A stretch of DNA of 8,082 nucleotides from assembly GCA_045576895.1 (NCBI GenBank), contig JAZNHI010000116.1, positions 1-8,082 of the forward strand. Reading direction: 5' to 3'. The position numbers and the translations under genes are program-made. Under the pieces are notes generated by a model. It saw only the letters and a list, made by a program, of their open reading frames with translations, was not told the origin of the DNA and did not search any database. The DNA comes from UBA3792 sp045576895. GTDB lineage: Bacteria; Bacillota; Clostridia; Christensenellales; CAG-138. Below, one piece after another: positions 5,219 through 8,082 of this stretch (within the stretch, counting starts at the first letter, position 1; each line of letters opens with the position of its first letter).

Positions 5219-5914
5219 TCATATTTCATAGACGGCGCCTTCGACCGCGTACTGCGCATGGCAGTCATTGATCGGGGGATACGGTGTTCCGTCGGGAAAC
5301 AGATGGGTGAGAATCGCTTCTCCGCAGTTTGCCTGTTTCCGCAGCGCAAGAACCTGCGCGACGGTCATGTGGTTCCGTAAAGCCTTTTCGTTCGATTCAT
5401 CCCGCAGGCAAGCATCCGCAAGCAGCAGATCCGAACCACTTGCTGCGTCGATAAGTCCGTCGAACCATCCGGTATCTCCGGTGTAGAATATCGACCTTCC
5501 GTCTGCGCCCGTTATGCGGACGCCCATCGTCGGGACTGCATGCCGCACGGCGGTAAACCTGAGCGTCAGCGATCCGATTGAAGTCTGCATACCGTCAAAC
5601 GTCTGCTCCGCGTCAAACACGGGATACTGCAGCCGATCCGTTTCCGGAGAAAACACCTTCAGCGGCGCTTTCAACTGCCCGAACTCAAGCATATACCGGA
5701 AGAGGTCGATCTCGCCCGCGTGATCCGCGTGCATGTGACTGAGCACGATCGCATCAAGCGAAAGAGCTTCCGGGTACAGATCGCGAAGCTTTGAAAGCGC
5801 GCCGCTGCCGCAGTCCAGAAGGATCCGCGTATCGCCGTCCTCCACAAGGTAAGAAGAGCAGCCGCCGCCCGGTGCGGGAAACGGTCCCCATACGCCCAAA
5901 AGCGTCAGCTTCAT
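5219..5914 (-). CDS. MBL-fold metallo-hydrolase, YhfI/RNase Z-like
   Basis: A 231-residue soluble protein of the metallo-beta-lactamase fold. The N-terminal strand MKLTLLGVWG and GGGCSSYLVE are followed by the metal-binding HxHxDH motif SHMHADH (His60, His62, Asp64, His65), then AVRHAVPT (His125), YTGDTGW (Asp147), NHMT (His182) and a C-terminal ILTHL (His204). This set gives a full two-metal site. The H-A-V-P-T element and compact length resemble the uncharacterised YhfI group and, more distantly, RNase Z and phosphodiesterases; the long exosite arm of RNase Z is absent. The substrate cannot be read from the sequence; a phosphodiester is a reasonable guess. The start at 5914 has GGAGG 7 nt upstream, and its ATGA overlaps the stop of the coiled-coil gene by 4 nt, so the two are probably co-translated. 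The glycolytic genes follow after 56 nt with no terminator between. Confidence 0.9.
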   Translation of the reverse strand: MKLTLLGVWGPFPAPGGGCSSYLVEDGDTRILLDCGSGALSKLRDLYPEALSLDAIVLSHMHADHAGEIDLFRYMLEFGQLKAPLKVFSPETDRLQYPVFDAEQTFDGMQTSIGSLTLRFTAVRHAVPTMGVRITGADGRSIFYTGDTGWFDGLIDAASGSDLLLADACLRDESNEKALRNHMTVAQVLALRKQANCGEAILTHLFPDGTPYPPINDCHAQYAVEGAVYEI

Positions 5915-6645
5915 GCGTCGTCCTCCGTTGCAGCAAGGATCTCGTCGATGATCGCATCAACGTCGGAACCGCCGGTCGTGTTCGGATCGGAAGCGATCTT
6001 GTCGACTGTCCAGAGCTGATCGTCGCCGCTGCTTTCGCTGCTCGGCGTATAGGACAGCGGATGCGCCTGATAATCCGGCATGTCCGGTACATCCGATTGA
6101 TCTTCGGCGTTATCATCTGGTTGATCGAGACCCGGCAGGGGAGAACCGTCTGCATTCAGCAGCTGCGGCACCGCATTATGGAGCGCGGCGGAGAGCTCGG
6201 AGAATTTCCGCGCATGATCCTTCGCTATCTCCAACTGCTCCTGCACCAGCACGTCGTAGCCGTTTAACAGAGCGGCATACTGTTCGATCTGCTGCTGCAT
6301 GGAATTGCGCTTCTGCTGTCCTTCGTCCTCGGCTTCTCGAACGATCTCACGCGCGCTGCGGTACGCGTCGTCCACAATCCGATCCGCCTTTTTGCGCTGC
6401 GCGTCGCATTCGCCCTGCGTCTGCTCCAGCATTGCACCTGCCTTGCGCTGTGCGTCGGCAATCATATTGTCTGCCGTTGCCGTCGCCTCGTTCAAAGCGC
6501 GCCCGATGCCGCGTTCCCGGCGTTCCACGTCGATCACGCGATCCTTCAGCCGCTTGTTGTCAGCCGTCAGAGATTCGATCTGCTGTTCAAGTATGCGGAT
6601 TCGTTCTTCCTGTTCTGCGATGATGCGCTGCTTTTTGCCGAACAT
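5911..6645 (-). CDS. Coiled-coil protein with acidic disordered tail
   Basis: I do not recognise a named family. The 244-residue product is predicted by eye to be long helical coiled coil from residue 6 to about 160: EQEERIRILEQQIESLTADN and later repeats rich in E, Q, R, K and A. Its middle (ATADNMIADAQRKAGAMLEQ, then KADRIVDDAYRSAREIVREA) resembles the C-terminal coiled coils of DivIVA/GpsB-type or SepF-associated cytoskeletal proteins. The N-terminal membrane-binding DivIVA motif is missing, so I do not call it DivIVA. Residues about 165-244 are rich in D, S, P, G and N and look disordered, ending in an acidic helix (DVDAIIDEILAATEDDA) that could be a docking peptide. There is no signal peptide or membrane segment. 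The start at 6645 has GGAGG 6 nt upstream, inside the last codons of ruvB, and lies 1 nt after the ruvB stop. A structural or scaffold role is inferred only from shape. Confidence 0.8.
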   Translation of the reverse strand: MFGKKQRIIAEQEERIRILEQQIESLTADNKRLKDRVIDVERRERGIGRALNEATATADNMIADAQRKAGAMLEQTQGECDAQRKKADRIVDDAYRSAREIVREAEDEGQQKRNSMQQQIEQYAALLNGYDVLVQEQLEIAKDHARKFSELSAALHNAVPQLLNADGSPLPGLDQPDDNAEDQSDVPDMPDYQAHPLSYTPSSESSGDDQLWTVDKIASDPNTTGGSDVDAIIDEILAATEDDA

Positions 6646-6646
6646 G

Positions 6647-7675
6647 TTACACCTCCAGCCTTTCCTGCTGTACCGTTACGGGTACGGGGTAGTCCAAATG
6701 CCGATATGCGTCCGGCAAAACGATTCTGCCGCGCGTTGTGCGTGCAATAAATCCGAGCTTCAGAAGATAGGGCTCGTAAACATCTTCCACGGTACCGGCA
6801 TCTTCGCCGGTGTATGCCGCGATCGTATCCAGCCCCACGGGACCGCCGCGGAACGTTTCGATCATGGCGACAAGCATCTTGCGGTCGACCGCATCAAGCC
6901 CGAGCTCGTCGATCTTCAGCATCGAGAGTGCACCCTGCGCGGTTGCAAGGTCGATCACACCGTTCCCGCGGACCTGTGAATAATCACGTACACGACGCAG
7001 AAGCCGGTTGGCAATACGCGGCGTTCCGCGCGAGCGGGAAGCGATCTCCAGAGCGCCTTCCTCGTCGATGTCGATATGCAGAATATCCGCGCTTCGCGTA
7101 ACGATCTCCTTGAGACTTTCGGGCGTATACAGTTCGAGCTGTTCCTTTATCCCGAAACGGTCGCGCAGCGGGGAAGAGAGCATGCCGAGACGCGTCGTTG
7201 CGCCGATCAGAGTAAACCGAGGCAGATCGAGCCGAATGCTTCTTGCTCCGGGACCCTTGCCGATGATGATGTCCAGCGCAAAATCCTCCATTGCGGGATA
7301 AAGAACCTCTTCCACATTCGGATTCAGCCGATGGATCTCGTCGATGAACAGTACGTCGCCGGGACTGAGGTTGGTCAGAAGCGCCGCAAGATCGCCTGCA
7401 TGTGTGATCGCGGGGCCGCTGGTCACGCGCAGACTTACGCCCATCTCGTTTGCGATGATACCCGCAAGCGTTGTTTTGCCGAGCCCCGGAGGTCCGTACA
7501 GCAAAGCATGGTCAAGCGATTCTCCGCGGGCTTTCGCCGCTGCGATATAGATCTGCATATGCTCCTTGACGCTCTCCTGACCAATGTATTCGGACAGAAA
7601 ATGCGGGCGGATGCTGTATTCGTTTTTTGCGTCCTCTTCCTGCAGGGAGGAGGAAATCAGTCTGTCGTCCTGCAT
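6647..7675 (-). CDS. ruvB: Holliday junction branch migration ATPase RuvB
   Basis: RuvB is the AAA+ motor that forms hexamer rings on DNA and, with RuvA, drives branch migration of Holliday junctions in recombinational repair. The 342-residue product has normal length and full motifs: IRPHFLSEYIGQ (22-33), Walker A GPPGLGKTT (61-69), the RuvA-contact region after RVTSGPAI (83-90), Walker B VLFIDEIH (108-115), sensor 1 LIGATTR (156-162), arginine finger in SPLRDRFG (Arg171), sensor 2 region RGTPRIANRLLRRVRDY (216-232), and a C-terminal winged helix (FRGGPVGLDTIAAYTGED; LGFIARTTRGR). The C-terminus is slightly extended (DYPVPVTVQQERLEV). The start at 7675 is 3 nt after the ruvA stop, with AAAGGGG as a modest ribosome binding site spanning the ruvA end, so translation is probably coupled to ruvA. 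ruvC is not in the window. Confidence 0.98.
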   Translation of the reverse strand: MQDDRLISSSLQEEDAKNEYSIRPHFLSEYIGQESVKEHMQIYIAAAKARGESLDHALLYGPPGLGKTTLAGIIANEMGVSLRVTSGPAITHAGDLAALLTNLSPGDVLFIDEIHRLNPNVEEVLYPAMEDFALDIIIGKGPGARSIRLDLPRFTLIGATTRLGMLSSPLRDRFGIKEQLELYTPESLKEIVTRSADILHIDIDEEGALEIASRSRGTPRIANRLLRRVRDYSQVRGNGVIDLATAQGALSMLKIDELGLDAVDRKMLVAMIETFRGGPVGLDTIAAYTGEDAGTVEDVYEPYLLKLGFIARTTRGRIVLPDAYRHLDYPVPVTVQQERLEV

Positions 7676-7678
7676 GCT

Positions 7679-8082
7679 TTACCCCTTTGCCATGCTTCTC
7701 AAAGCTTTGGTAATCAGTTCTTCCACACTGTCGGCTTCCTTGATCTTTGCGACGGCGCGGGACGCGGTCAGTCCGTCGTACCCGAGCGACGTCAGTGCTG
7801 CACCCGCTTCGCTCTGCAGCGTCGGCAGGGAAGGCTTCGCGCTTTCCTGCTTGATCGGAGCCATGCCGACGGATCCCTGACGGATCGATTCGCCGAGCTC
7901 CAGGATCACGCGCTGCGCCGTTTTGCGGCCCATGCCGGCAACCCGTTCAGACGCCGCGGGATTGTCGGTCACGATCGCGGCACGCACATCCGACGGCGTC
8001 ATCGTTGAAAGCACGGACAGCGCAACCTTCGGACCGATGCGCGAAACGTTCAGCAGCTTCCGGAACATTTCGCGTTCCTCCG
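7679..8082 (-). CDS. ruvA: Holliday junction branch migration protein RuvA, N-terminus beyond window
   Basis: RuvA tetramers bind four-way DNA junctions and load RuvB. The frame enters at the right edge and encodes about the last 134 residues; from family length (about 200) roughly the first third, the OB-fold domain, is missing. The frame is open through GAG-GAA-CGC-GAA before the first visible ATG (8068), giving EEREMF, a standard internal RuvA motif, so that ATG is not the true start. Two helix-hairpin-helix motifs follow, NVSRIGPKVALSVL and VAGMGRKTAQRVILELGE, then a variable linker, then the RuvB-binding third domain (EAGAALTSLGYDGLTASRAVAKI... to the end KALRSMAKG). The first hairpin has Arg where many homologues have Gly (VSGIGPK), probably a tolerated basic change. 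The stop at 7679 is 3 nt before ruvB. The truncation is due to the window, not to decay. Confidence 0.96.
   Translation of the reverse strand, partial: EEREMFRKLLNVSRIGPKVALSVLSTMTPSDVRAAIVTDNPAASERVAGMGRKTAQRVILELGESIRQGSVGMAPIKQESAKPSLPTLQSEAGAALTSLGYDGLTASRAVAKIKEADSVEELITKALRSMAKG

Noticed and set aside
5911..6645. Naming the coiled-coil protein DivIVA or GpsB
   Set aside because: The conserved N-terminal membrane-binding segment of those families is absent; similarity is limited to generic coiled-coil composition.
7076..8008. Plus-strand open frame (310 codons) opposite ruvA and ruvB
   Set aside because: It runs across two well-supported opposite-strand genes and has no domain features.
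8036..8068. The ATG at 8068 as the ruvA start
   Set aside because: The frame continues upstream through EERE to the window edge, and the visible part begins in the middle of a known RuvA motif, so this Met is internal.
1..8082. CRISPR array, insertion sequence, riboswitch or defence system
   Set aside because: I saw no regularly spaced repeats, no transposase or terminal inverted repeats, no recognisable aptamer core and no nuclease/toxin set on either strand.

Overview
The window is a compact, one-directional stretch of a bacterial chromosome: every gene I can support reads on the minus strand. It suggests a Gram-positive Clostridia-type bacterium of moderately high GC. Reasons: strong GGAGG ribosome binding sites, a 2,3-bisphosphoglycerate-independent phosphoglycerate mutase next to pgk/tpiA, the secG-smpB-ssrA order known from Firmicutes, and a YhfI-like metallo-hydrolase. 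Genus cannot be set from this sequence. Sampled lines of the core run about 60-68% GC, while positions 1-360 count to 38%.

Layout in transcription order, from the right edge to the left. (1) ruvA (5' end cut by the window edge) and ruvB, the Holliday-junction branch-migration pair. (2) A coiled-coil protein with a disordered acidic tail, then a small MBL-fold metallo-hydrolase; these are tightly coupled to ruvB (1-nt gap, then a 4-nt ATGA overlap). (3) A 56-nt gap with a small hairpin, then a single in-frame gene for phosphoglycerate kinase fused to triosephosphate isomerase, overlapping gpmI by 1 nt (TGATG). These cover the middle of lower glycolysis; gapA and eno are not in the window. (4) A long hairpin after gpmI, partly shared with a clear sigma-A-type promoter (extended -10) for secG. 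(5) secG, a UUCG-capped hairpin terminator, smpB, then the tmRNA gene ssrA: protein export plus the two trans-translation partners. (6) A candidate terminator after ssrA, then an AT-rich partial gene of unknown function running off the left edge. It looks like accessory DNA at the tmRNA 3' end, a common integration site.

I see no CRISPR array, insertion sequence, tRNA, rRNA, riboswitch or defence system, and no convincing previously undescribed system. The points most worth a second look are the Pgk-TpiA fusion with a linker of about three residues, the tmRNA tag that appears to begin with Asp and end in LAAA, the composition break just past ssrA, and the uncharacterised coiled-coil protein between ruvB and the hydrolase.
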